Position numbers and translations under genes: made by a program
In this document: positions 1 to 8,000 of the stretch, piece after piece
Layout: every line of letters starts with the position of its first letter
Numbering within the stretch: the first letter of the stretch is position 1
Notes under the pieces: model-generated
The model's input: only the letters and a program-made list of their open reading frames with translations
Told to the model about the DNA's origin: nothing
The model's database searches: none
Source of the DNA: Lachnospiraceae bacterium
GTDB lineage: Bacteria > Bacillota > Clostridia > Lachnospirales > Lachnospiraceae
Length of the DNA stretch: 64,000 bases
Direction: 5' to 3'
Assembly: GCA_017618075.1 (NCBI GenBank)
Contig: JAFZUY010000038.1
Span: 1 to 64,000, forward strand

Positions 1-83
1 TCAGCCAGATAATTATAACCACCTTTTCCGGATAAATACTCAAGTACAACTCGTTTTTTAAAATCGAAACTGTATTTAGCCAT
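1..83 (-). mobile_element. IS3-family transposase OrfA, N-terminus only (cut by window edge)
   Basis: Reading the minus strand from an ATG at 83 gives a basic N-terminus beginning MAKYSFDFKKRVVLEYLSGK. This is the usual start of the small helix-turn-helix OrfA protein of IS150-group IS3 elements, which binds the element ends. A GGAGG ribosome-binding site lies just upstream (about 93-97). Only about 27 codons are in the window, so neither the integrity of OrfA nor the presence of the OrfB integrase can be judged. The family call rests on the N-terminal pattern together with the adjacent terminal repeat. Confidence 0.75.
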
Positions 84-99
84 AAAAAATCGACCTCCA

Positions 100-139
100 A
101 TCGTTAGATTTTTTGGTCTAACTTTTGGGGGTCGGTTCA
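100..139. repeat. Terminal inverted repeat of the IS150-like element
   Basis: On the minus strand the element appears to begin TGAACCGACCCCCAAAAGTT at 139 and continues into the inverted repeat GTTAGA...TCTAAC (103-122) just before the OrfA ribosome-binding site. IS150-group elements typically have ends of this TG...GACCCCC type. Position 139/140 is therefore the likely junction between element and host DNA. The other end and any target-site duplication are outside the window. Confidence 0.6.
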
Positions 140-172
140 ATTTCGGGGCTTTTTAAATTCTCATAAAAGATA

Positions 173-949
173 TTATTTCTTAGTTTTAATTCCTGCCACA
201 ATTCCGAATGCCAGATAAAAGAGTGTTGTTAAAATCACGAAGATTAAAACAAAATAATTGATTTCCTCACTCCACTTAAAGAGAACTGCCGAGCCGGAAA
301 GGATAAGCATTATAAGCGGATAAACGAACGAGAAACTCGTTACACCGTCTTTATAAAACTTAAGAAGCATAATTCCAAATACGGGAATTAAAACGAATGC
401 TGCGGCAAATTCCGCAATATAAAAGAGATAAAACTGCGGAGCCGGAAGCTTAAGTGCTATATAGCACACAGGCACGGTCATCGAAAACAGTGTAAGGTAA
501 ATCACCGATACTATCGAAGGAAACGCACTTTTTTTATCTTCGATGCATTTCTCGACACATCTTACGACCATGGTTGCGATTAAAAAGCCGTATGCCACGA
601 ATTGTATCGGAGCAATTGTCATTCCGGTATGCATCATTCCACCGTAGAGGAGAGCCATAGCAGCAATTACGATTGCTTTGTAATTGTTTTCAAAATCATA
701 CAAATCTTTTGAAAAGAGTTTGCCAAGCATTCCGATTATCGGTTTTATTGCAAGAACCGTTCCGACGATAAGGCTTATTATCGTTACGCCGTACGCAACG
801 TAATTAAAATAACTGCCTGATTTTAACGCATATACTCCGCCGTTGTTGAAGCTGAAAATTACAGCTAAAAGACGCTCCGCAAAGAGTATCACAAAATAAA
901 GTACCAGTCCGATAATCTTAAATTTGTTTCCAAGCATTCCTTTTTTCAT
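173..949 (-). CDS. Hypothetical polytopic membrane protein
   Basis: Predicted protein of about 258 residues, mostly hydrophobic, with roughly seven or eight membrane-spanning stretches separated by short basic loops and ending in a lysine-rich tail. I see no motif that gives a function. An upstream TTG at 955 is in frame but only 2 nt from the GAGG ribosome-binding site; the ATG at 949 is 8 nt away and is preferred. It is transcribed towards the IS end, in the same direction as the two genes upstream of it. Function unknown. Confidence 0.7.
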   Translation of the reverse strand: MKKGMLGNKFKIIGLVLYFVILFAERLLAVIFSFNNGGVYALKSGSYFNYVAYGVTIISLIVGTVLAIKPIIGMLGKLFSKDLYDFENNYKAIVIAAMALLYGGMMHTGMTIAPIQFVAYGFLIATMVVRCVEKCIEDKKSAFPSIVSVIYLTLFSMTVPVCYIALKLPAPQFYLFYIAEFAAAFVLIPVFGIMLLKFYKDGVTSFSFVYPLIMLILSGSAVLFKWSEEINYFVLIFVILTTLFYLAFGIVAGIKTKK

Positions 950-1024
950 TTCCAAAACCTCTTTTCGATTACAATCGGTTATTAAAATAAGGCGGACATG
1001 ATGCCCGCCTTAATCGTTATATCA

Positions 1025-1417
1025 TTAGAAATTAATTACCTCGGGAGCAGCTGTAAATGATGAGAATGTTGCGGTTGCGTTCTTAAAATATAATACTTCC
1101 GTATTGTCATCATCTTCTGAGTACATTCCGCGAAGCTCGGGATAATCATCAAGCATTGCTTTCTTTACTTCCTTGCGTTCATCCCTTACAAGTTCGCCTG
1201 CAACACGAAGCCATGTGCCTTCGGCAAAGCAGCAGATTTCAACTTTGGGATTGGCCTGAATCTGTCTGGATACATCTTTACTCTTGCCTGTCTGGATGTA
1301 AAGCTTGTCTTCAAAAAGAAGAATTGTTCCGAAAGGTCTTACTCTGGGCTGATCGCCGTCAACTGTTGCAAGATAGTAAGTTCCGCATTTTTTGATAAAA
1401 TCATAAACTTTTTTCAT
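1025..1417 (-). CDS. Pyridoxamine 5'-phosphate oxidase-fold flavin-binding protein
   Basis: A 130-residue protein matching the small single-domain PNPOx-like family (split beta-barrel that usually binds FMN or F420). The N-terminus has a helix followed by the typical YYLATVDGDQPRVRPFG strand-turn, then the IQTGKSKDVSRQI region and the VEICCF strand, as in general-stress and NimA-like members. The substrate cannot be inferred; such proteins are often flavin reductases or nitro-reducing/detoxifying proteins. Ribosome-binding site GGAGG lies about 8 nt upstream. It is 27 bp downstream of the L,D-transpeptidase gene and may be co-transcribed with it. Confidence 0.8.
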   Translation of the reverse strand: MKKVYDFIKKCGTYYLATVDGDQPRVRPFGTILLFEDKLYIQTGKSKDVSRQIQANPKVEICCFAEGTWLRVAGELVRDERKEVKKAMLDDYPELRGMYSEDDDNTEVLYFKNATATFSSFTAAPEVINF

Positions 1418-1444
1418 AATAAAACCTCCGTATAATAATATTTT

Positions 1445-2410
1445 TTATTCCTGAACTTTCCATGGATTACCGGGATCGGAATCCGTGGGATCCCAGTTAT
1501 GTCTCGGATCGTTTCCGTCAAGTTTAATGGGTTCGGGTTTTCCGAGAGGTCCGGGGTTATCCGGATCGTCATATATTTCAATCTGGGTGCCTGTTTCGCA
1601 GTTCTCGTATATCCACTGTGCGTCTGCTGCACAAAGTCTTACGCAGCCGTGTGAACAAACTGTTCCGAGCTTGTTGTACTCACCCCAGAGCAGTGTGTCG
1701 GGATAACGCTTGTAGTACATTACGGAATGGAACCAGATGTGACCTGTGATTCTTCTTGCATACTGACCTACAGTTCCTTCCTCAAACTGCAGCCATCTTG
1801 CCTGCTGACCCATTGAAAATACTCCGATAGGTGTTGCGTTTCCTGTTGAGCAGACCATAGCCTTGTAGGGCACGGTATAGTTGCCTGCTTCGTCTTTTGA
1901 ATATATAGTAATACAGCATGCTTTACGGTTGATTTTGATGTAATATGTTGCATCTCCCGTAACAGCTTTTGGCGGTGCGGTCGCATTTACCACCTGGCCT
2001 TCGAAAGCCATGCGGCCTTCTTTTTTGCCGTACTTCTTGTAATGGTTGTAAAGTTTGTTTTCGTTTGTTCCGAAAACAGCCACAACGTCAGGGTAAGCCG
2101 CAGCATAAAAGGTCGGGTCAAAAAGAGTTTTATCCTTCATGACCTTTACGGTGCCGACAGTTTCATCGGATCCGGTGCACACACGTCCTTCTTTTCTTCC
2201 GTAGTTGACATAGTGAGACCAGAGATCCTTTTCGTTATAGCCGAACGCAGCCTTTAAATCTCCATATGTATCCGCATAGTAAATCGGATCAAATATTGTG
2301 CCGTCAGGCATGTTTAAAGGCGCTGCTTTTGACTCAAATTTAAGAGTCGAAAAAAGCCCGATTGTTGCCATAATTAAAAAAAACAACCGGAAAAAACTAA
2401 TTTTTTTCAT
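1445..2410 (-). CDS. Secreted L,D-transpeptidase (YkuD domain) with two N-terminal repeats
   Basis: A 321-residue exported protein that probably forms 3-3 cross-links in peptidoglycan or attaches proteins to it. The start is the ATG at 2410, 7-8 nt after GGAGGGG; an upstream in-frame start lacks such a site. Residues 1-30 are a signal peptide. Two repeats of about 45 residues follow (FDPIYYADTYGDLKAAFG and FDPTFYAAAYPDVVAVFG, each ending in YG-KEGR), probably wall-binding. The C-terminal YkuD domain carries HIWFHSV and the catalytic motif SHGCVRL, with the nucleophile Cys at about residue 256. The last ~35 residues are rich in Pro, Asp and Asn. Confidence 0.9.
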   Translation of the reverse strand: MKKISFFRLFFLIMATIGLFSTLKFESKAAPLNMPDGTIFDPIYYADTYGDLKAAFGYNEKDLWSHYVNYGRKEGRVCTGSDETVGTVKVMKDKTLFDPTFYAAAYPDVVAVFGTNENKLYNHYKKYGKKEGRMAFEGQVVNATAPPKAVTGDATYYIKINRKACCITIYSKDEAGNYTVPYKAMVCSTGNATPIGVFSMGQQARWLQFEEGTVGQYARRITGHIWFHSVMYYKRYPDTLLWGEYNKLGTVCSHGCVRLCAADAQWIYENCETGTQIEIYDDPDNPGPLGKPEPIKLDGNDPRHNWDPTDSDPGNPWKVQE

Positions 2411-2493
2411 TACATATCCCCTCCACTTAACGTGTAAGAGAATTTTATCACAATTAATATAAATATACAATTACAGTTAAATATATATAATGG

Positions 2494-2529
2494 ACTGAAA
2501 AATCAGTTTATGATATCATAAAAGCGCTT
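2494..2529. promoter_or_regulatory. Cluster of palindromes in the divergent promoter region
   Basis: Between the minus-strand transpeptidase and the plus-strand spermidine-synthase-like gene lie ACTGA-aaaa-TCAGT (2494-2507), a perfect 16-bp palindrome TTTATGATATCATAAA (2507-2522) and AAGCGCTT (2522-2529). Their position between divergent genes suggests an operator. No regulator gene is adjacent, so this is only a candidate site. Confidence 0.35.
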
Positions 2530-2567
2530 GTTTAAAACTTGAAGAAAAACGAAAAAGGGATATAAAA

Positions 2568-4190
2568 ATGGCTGATATTGAAAAAAGACCGATACTTAAA
2601 AACAGAGTTTATCTTTACTTAACCGAGTTTTTTGCCGGAATGTCTGTAATGGCTGTAGAGCTTGGGGCATCGAGACTCCTAGCACCGTATTTTTCGTCAT
2701 CGCAGATTGTATGGACAATTATCATCGGAACCATCATGATAGCTATGGCTCTCGGCAATATTTACGGCGGAAGAACCGCTGATAAAAACCCCAATCCCGA
2801 CAGACTCTACGCGAGAATAATCATTGCAGCTATCTGGATTGCTCTTATTCCTGTGCTCGGCAAATACATTATCATTCTTATTTCCGGAATTCTTATTTTC
2901 GCTGTTAACAAAAATTTCCTTATCATAGCAGGCTTTGTGGCATGCATGGTAATCTTTGTATTTCCGCTTTTCTTACTCGGAACGGTTACACCTTCGCTCG
3001 TAAAATACACGGTCGACAATCTTGACGACAACGGAAAACTCGTCGGAAATCTTAACGCCGCTAATACCATCGGAAGCATCATCGGTACATTTGTGCCGAC
3101 ATTCATCAGTATCCCTGCTGTAGGAACATCAATTACGTTTTTAATCTTTGCAGGCATTCTTTTAATCCTTTCGGCGGTTTATTTTATAACATCCAAAATC
3201 AGCATGAAGAAAATCAAAAGACTCCCTGCAGGCATGGTGATTTTCGCGCTTTGCTGCGCTCTAGGGTGGAAGAGTAATTTTGCTTTCTGGCAGAACAATC
3301 TTTTATACGAGGGCGAGTCGATTTACAACTATCTTCAGGTTTATGATGACGACAGAGCAATCTATTTCTCAACTAACGTACTTTTCGGAATTCAGTCCGT
3401 TTACCTAAAAGAAAAAGGCCTCACAGGCTACTATTATGATTTCGCGATGGCTGCTCCTTTTATGAGCGGTGTCAATGAAAAGGATGCGCTCGACATTCTT
3501 ATATTAGGCAACGGAACAGGCACATTTGCGACACAGTGCGAAAGATATTTTGACAAGGATCTTCATATCACCGGTGTTGAAATTGATGATAAAATCACGA
3601 AGCTTGCAAAGGAATATTTCGAACTTCCCGAAGACATTGAAGTTATCACATACGACGGCAGAGCGTATTTAAACGCAATAGATAAAAAATACGACGTAAT
3701 CATGGTGGATGCATATCAGGACATCACAATTCCTTTTCAGATGTCTTCGATTGAATTCTTTACGCTCGTAAAAGATCACTTAAAAGACGATGGCGTAATG
3801 GTCGTAAACATGAACATGAAAAGCAACGCCGAAGGCGGTATAAACGATTATCTTTCCGACACAATCTGTCAGGTATTTTCAGAGAGTTACTACGCCGATA
3901 CATCGGCACTCGGAAACCGCGAATTCTTCGCTTCCAATAATCCCGAAATGCTTGATGTGTTTGCAAAAAATATCGCAATGGAAGAAGACGAAAGTCTTTT
4001 GTATATGATGAACAGAGTTTCCGACCGACTCACCGATTATGAGGCCGGAGACCTTGTTATGACCGATGACAAAGCGCCCGTGGAACTTTTGGGCATGAGA
4101 GTTATCGACGAAATCATTCAGACAGAAATGGCTTATTACAAAGGAGTTTTCAAAGAGGGCGGAATCAAAGCCGTTATTGAAAATCTGTAA
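2568..4190 (+). CDS. Membrane protein with C-terminal spermidine synthase-like domain
   Basis: A 540-residue protein. The N-terminal ~235 residues contain about eight membrane segments, beginning FFAGMSVMAVELGASRLLAPYF as in the fused 'transporter/spermidine synthase' family. The C-terminal ~290 residues form a Rossmann methyltransferase fold: ILILGNGTGTFATQ (nucleotide-binding loop), TGVEID (acidic residue after strand 2), TYDGRAYL and VIMVDAYQD. The canonical aminopropyltransferase DSTDP-like catalytic segment is not evident, so polyamine synthesis should not be assumed. Ribosome-binding site AAGGGA. The MATE gene starts 2 nt after its stop, suggesting translational coupling and perhaps a shared substrate. 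Confidence 0.8.
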   Translation: MADIEKRPILKNRVYLYLTEFFAGMSVMAVELGASRLLAPYFSSSQIVWTIIIGTIMIAMALGNIYGGRTADKNPNPDRLYARIIIAAIWIALIPVLGKYIIILISGILIFAVNKNFLIIAGFVACMVIFVFPLFLLGTVTPSLVKYTVDNLDDNGKLVGNLNAANTIGSIIGTFVPTFISIPAVGTSITFLIFAGILLILSAVYFITSKISMKKIKRLPAGMVIFALCCALGWKSNFAFWQNNLLYEGESIYNYLQVYDDDRAIYFSTNVLFGIQSVYLKEKGLTGYYYDFAMAAPFMSGVNEKDALDILILGNGTGTFATQCERYFDKDLHITGVEIDDKITKLAKEYFELPEDIEVITYDGRAYLNAIDKKYDVIMVDAYQDITIPFQMSSIEFFTLVKDHLKDDGVMVVNMNMKSNAEGGINDYLSDTICQVFSESYYADTSALGNREFFASNNPEMLDVFAKNIAMEEDESLLYMMNRVSDRLTDYEAGDLVMTDDKAPVELLGMRVIDEIIQTEMAYYKGVFKEGGIKAVIENL

Positions 4191-4192
4191 AT

Positions 4193-5566
4193 ATGACGCA
4201 GGAAGAAAAATTTATTAAAATGACAACAGAGCCCATACCCGGATTAGTCGGACGTCTTGCCGTACCGACTATTATAAGCATGCTCGTCACCTCCTTTTAC
4301 AACATGGTTGACACATACTTCGTGGGCAAAATAAATACATCCGCTTCGGGTGCCGTAGGTATTGTTTTTTCGCTGATGGCAATCATTCAGGCATTCGGAT
4401 TTATGTTCGGACACGGCTCGGGCAATTTCCTTGCAAGAAAGCTCGGCGAACAGAAGGAAGACGAGGCTGAAGTAATCGCCAACGCAGGTTTTGCTTTTGC
4501 GTTTACATTCGGTATTATTTTCGCCGCTGTCGGCCTTTTAAATCTTGACAGACTTGCGTATCTTTTAGGATCGACAGACACTATCCTTCCGTATGCGCGT
4601 TCCTACATGGGACCGATTTTAATCGGCGCTCCGTGGATGATGGCATCAATTGTTTTAAACAACGAAATCAGATATCAGGGCAACGCGAAGACCGCGATGT
4701 TCGGTATCATGGCGGGTGCGATAATCAATATCGGACTCGATCCGCTTTTAATGTTTACATTTAAACTCGGCATTATGGGCGCCGCAATCGCAACGATTTC
4801 GGGACAGCTCATAAGTTTTATCATTCTTCTTTTAACCACGCGAAGAGCGGGTAATATAAAGATTACTCTTAAAAGAAACCCGTTCGCATTCCGATATCTC
4901 TGGGAGATAGTATCCGGCGGACTTCCTTCGCTTTTCAGACAGGGACTCGCAAGTATCTCGGGCATCATGTTAAATGTTGTGGCTAAAAGAGTCGCAGGCC
5001 CCGAGTTTGCCGATGCAACCATTGCAGGTATGGCCATAGTCGGCAAAATCAGCATGTCGTTAAACTCCACCGTTATCGGTTTCGGTCAGGGCTTTCAGCC
5101 CGTGTGCAGTTTCAATTTCGGCGCGGCCAAATATAAGCGTGTAAAAGAAGCATTCCTTTTCTCCGTCAAAGTCTGTGCGGGTCTTATGGTTGTTGTAGGC
5201 GCCGCCTGTTTCGTCTTCGCTCCGCAGATAGTCGAACTTTTCAGAAAAGGCGATGCAATGGTAGTCGAGGTCGGTGCTTTCGCATTAAGAGCGCAGTGTG
5301 TAACATATGTTTTCGGAGTATGGATTATCCTTACAAACATGCTTTTGCAGGCATCGGGCAGAGCGTTCGGCGCGACCGTTATTTCATCCTGCCGTTCGGG
5401 ACTCTGTTTCATCCCGGTGATACTTGTTCTTCCGCTTTTCCTTGGAATTACGGGTGTCCAGATATCGCAGGCTGTAGCGGATATGATAGCGTTTTTCATA
5501 TCACTCGGAGGCGGACTCTACTTCTTAAGAAAATTAGACCAAAGCGAAGGCTCGGTAATTAAATAA
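4193..5566 (+). CDS. MATE-family multidrug/metabolite exporter
   Basis: A 457-residue integral membrane protein with about twelve membrane helices and the typical N-terminus of the MATE family (PIPGLVGRLAVPTIISML, then NMVDTYFVGKI). The second half repeats the fold from about residue 235 (GLPSLFRQGLASISG). MATE proteins export cationic compounds by Na+ or H+ antiport; the substrate is unknown. Length is normal for the family. It has no clear ribosome-binding site of its own and begins 2 nt after the upstream stop codon, so it is probably translated by coupling. Confidence 0.9.
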   Translation: MTQEEKFIKMTTEPIPGLVGRLAVPTIISMLVTSFYNMVDTYFVGKINTSASGAVGIVFSLMAIIQAFGFMFGHGSGNFLARKLGEQKEDEAEVIANAGFAFAFTFGIIFAAVGLLNLDRLAYLLGSTDTILPYARSYMGPILIGAPWMMASIVLNNEIRYQGNAKTAMFGIMAGAIINIGLDPLLMFTFKLGIMGAAIATISGQLISFIILLLTTRRAGNIKITLKRNPFAFRYLWEIVSGGLPSLFRQGLASISGIMLNVVAKRVAGPEFADATIAGMAIVGKISMSLNSTVIGFGQGFQPVCSFNFGAAKYKRVKEAFLFSVKVCAGLMVVVGAACFVFAPQIVELFRKGDAMVVEVGAFALRAQCVTYVFGVWIILTNMLLQASGRAFGATVISSCRSGLCFIPVILVLPLFLGITGVQISQAVADMIAFFISLGGGLYFLRKLDQSEGSVIK

Positions 5567-5686
5567 ATCAGAAAAATAAGGCTTTTAAATTGCCGTAAAA
5601 TCAATGTTTTTTTGAGACTTGCAAATATATAATATAAAGTGAGTAAAAAGGGTGTTTTCAGAACTTAACGGTTTTGGAGGGATGAT

Positions 5687-7207
5687 ATGAATATTAAGTG
5701 CAATTACTGCGGTTCCGAATTCGATGAAACTCTCGAAAAGTGCCCAAATTGTGGCGCTTCCAACGTTAATATAAAACGTTCTGTCATCGATCAGCCGACC
5801 ACTATCGAAGAATTAAAAGACTGGTATCAATCAAAAGGACTGCCTCCTTATGAGACTACCAGATTTTTTATTGGAATAGATTATAAAAATCCGAGAGCAT
5901 TCGGTATCTACAAGGACATGTATACCGGCAATTATGTGGTATACAAAAACAAAGACAATGGTCAGCGTGCGGTAAGATACGAAGGTACCGATGAGGCGTA
6001 TGCCGTAAACGAGCTCTTTATGCGCTTAAAGCAGGAGATTCTTGAACAGAAGTCAAGAAACATTGACAGCAGAAAAGCACCCTACCTAGCAGCTGAAGAA
6101 AAGAAAGCCTTAGAGGAAGAAAAAGACGAGGCATATAAAACTTTTATTCCAAAAGACACCAAAGAGGAAGCCGCGAGGCAGGAATATCTTCGTTTAAAAG
6201 GGGAAGCCGAATACGCACGAAAACGAAATATAACCATTGCTGCAGGTGTAATCGTAGCAGTAATCATCTGTATTATTTTCGGCATTGGTTCTTTTAAGGC
6301 ATATGTTAACAGCTTAACAATCAATCCGGGTTATTATAAATATAACGACGAAGTTTATTATCACAGAAATACCTATGAAGATTCCGGATGGTTTAAGTAC
6401 GATCCGGTTGAGAATGACTGGCATAAAGAGTATGTTGTGGGTCTGCCCCTGACAGATAAACTTAAGTCACAAAATCTTTTTGTCACTGAGGACGATTATT
6501 CGGCTCTCGGTTGTTCGGATGCATGCGACTCAATCGATTATAAGATTGAAATCTATGGCAGCTCAATAACAAAAGGATACTATAAAGTTGGCGAAGATTA
6601 TTATTTCCACCAGGATGACGACAACACACTGGGCTGGTTTAAATATGACCGTCAGAAAAAGGACTGGGTGTATTCCGTATTTTATTATCTGCCGGAAGAA
6701 CTTAAGGAACAATATACTGCCCAAGCCTATTTTTATGAAACAGATGGTGAACAGCTTCCCTTCAAAGACATAATGAAGTCGGAAGTATTTATAACCATGT
6801 ATCCGAAAGAGTCTGCATCTTATCCTGAAGAAGATAAAGGTGAGGGTTATTTCGAAAAAGACGGTAAAATATATTATCATAATGATTCCGATGACCCCGA
6901 AGACTGGTATGAATATGACAGTGGCACAGCAAAATGGAATCATACTTATCAGGTACCGGAGGATGTTGAATCCAACGAATCGAGTTATGTCGGTGCAAAG
7001 GACTTTACACAAACGGAATACTATACCAAAACTCATCCTGTCACCGATTATTCATACAGTTCGGATTCGAATTATAACAAGACATCTTCGGACAGCTGGT
7101 GGGATAGTTACGATGATGATTCCTGGAGCTCTTCGGATTCGTCATGGGACTGGAGCAGTTCTGATTCGTGGGATTCGGGTTCCACCGACTGGGGCAGCGA
7201 CTGGTAA
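5687..7207 (+). CDS. Zinc-ribbon membrane protein with three extracellular YY-GW repeats and an S/D/W tail
   Basis: A 506-residue protein of unknown function. Residues 4-22 hold a zinc ribbon (CNYCGS...CPNCGA). A charged region with a predicted helix (about 115-180) leads to a single membrane segment (about 183-205). Outside it lie three copies of a ~35-residue unit (GYYKYNDEVYYH...GWFKYD...W; GYYKVGEDYYFH...GWFKYD...W; GYFEKDGKIYYH...DWYEYD...W). The last ~50 residues consist almost only of Ser, Asp, Trp and Tyr. The layout (cytosolic metal site, one helix, outer aromatic repeats) resembles surface or wall-sensing proteins. Ribosome-binding site GGAGG about 7 nt upstream. Confidence 0.75.
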   Translation: MNIKCNYCGSEFDETLEKCPNCGASNVNIKRSVIDQPTTIEELKDWYQSKGLPPYETTRFFIGIDYKNPRAFGIYKDMYTGNYVVYKNKDNGQRAVRYEGTDEAYAVNELFMRLKQEILEQKSRNIDSRKAPYLAAEEKKALEEEKDEAYKTFIPKDTKEEAARQEYLRLKGEAEYARKRNITIAAGVIVAVIICIIFGIGSFKAYVNSLTINPGYYKYNDEVYYHRNTYEDSGWFKYDPVENDWHKEYVVGLPLTDKLKSQNLFVTEDDYSALGCSDACDSIDYKIEIYGSSITKGYYKVGEDYYFHQDDDNTLGWFKYDRQKKDWVYSVFYYLPEELKEQYTAQAYFYETDGEQLPFKDIMKSEVFITMYPKESASYPEEDKGEGYFEKDGKIYYHNDSDDPEDWYEYDSGTAKWNHTYQVPEDVESNESSYVGAKDFTQTEYYTKTHPVTDYSYSSDSNYNKTSSDSWWDSYDDDSWSSSDSSWDWSSSDSWDSGSTDWGSDW

Positions 7208-7257
7208 TTCTTAAAAGATAAAAAAATACGAAGATCAAATTTTGAAAGGACAGATAA

Positions 7258-7737
7258 ATGAGTCAGGATAATAAGAAAACTCCAGTGCTTTCCACGCTCT
7301 GCCACATCATAAAAGATGACAGCTATCTTATGATGCACAGGGTTAAAAAGGAGAACGACATCAACAAAGACAAGTGGATCGGAGTGGGCGGTAAATTCGA
7401 ATACGGAGAAAGTCCCGAAGAATGCCTTTTACGAGAAGTAAAAGAGGAGACCGGCCTCACACTTACCAAATATAAATTCAGAGGAATTGTGACATTCTGC
7501 TACGGCGAGGATGTGGTCGAATACATGCATATTTTCGACGGATATGAATTTGAGGGCGAGCTTATCGAATGCGATGAAGGAGAACTGGTCTGGGTTCCCA
7601 TAAAAGACGTATGCAGCCTGCCCATCTGGGAAGGCGATAAAATCTTTTTTAAGCTTTTGGCCGAAAATGCGGATTTCTTTTCATTAAAACTTGTTTACGA
7701 TACCGATGATACGCTAAAGGAAGCAGTTGTTTACTGA
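7258..7737 (+). CDS. Nudix hydrolase, MutT/8-oxo-dGTP diphosphatase-like
   Basis: A 159-residue protein with a full Nudix box at about residues 45-67 (G-x5-E-x7-REV-x-EETGL), the Mg2+-binding signature of pyrophosphatases acting on nucleoside diphosphates linked to another moiety. The lead-in CHIIKDDSYLMMHRVKKEND and the C-terminal WVPI...LPIWEGD are like the 8-oxo-dGTP diphosphatases of Firmicutes, so nucleotide-pool sanitation is likely, though Nudix substrates are hard to predict. AAAGGA ribosome-binding site. It stands alone between unrelated genes. Confidence 0.85.
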   Translation: MSQDNKKTPVLSTLCHIIKDDSYLMMHRVKKENDINKDKWIGVGGKFEYGESPEECLLREVKEETGLTLTKYKFRGIVTFCYGEDVVEYMHIFDGYEFEGELIECDEGELVWVPIKDVCSLPIWEGDKIFFKLLAENADFFSLKLVYDTDDTLKEAVVY

Positions 7738-7797
7738 TTGGCGTAAAAATGGTAAAATAAATATATTGTGGGTATGTAAAAACCTTGGAGGTTATTT

Positions 7798-7986
7798 ATG
7801 GAAGAGAAGAATTCAAGTATAGTCTTTTATATCCTGATTACGATTATCGTGACGGGATTGTCTATTTTGCTTGCGCCGAAGTTAATCAATGTATGTTCGT
7901 CGTATATTTATAAAAAGCAGAAACCCAAAGTAAACGTAAAATTTGATAAGAACTACGGACCCAGAATTGTGAAGAAGAGAAAGTAG
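7798..7986 (+). CDS. Small single-pass membrane protein
   Basis: A 62-residue protein with one N-terminal membrane helix (about residues 8-30, IVFYILITIIVTGLSILL) and a strongly basic C-terminal tail ending in KKRK. It has a strong ribosome-binding site (TTGGAGG) and its stop lies 14 nt before the start of the GTPase gene, within the same transcription unit. The arrangement suggests it may be a partner or membrane anchor of the GTPase; no family is recognised. Confidence 0.6.
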   Translation: MEEKNSSIVFYILITIIVTGLSILLAPKLINVCSSYIYKKQKPKVNVKFDKNYGPRIVKKRK

Positions 7987-8000
7987 GAGGCAGAAGTGGC

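Noticed and set aside
1156..1395. Plus-strand ORFs opposite the PNPOx gene and many similar long ORFs opposite aroC, carB, purA and amtB
   Set aside because: They are antisense shadows with no ribosome-binding sites; the sense genes have strong family motifs.
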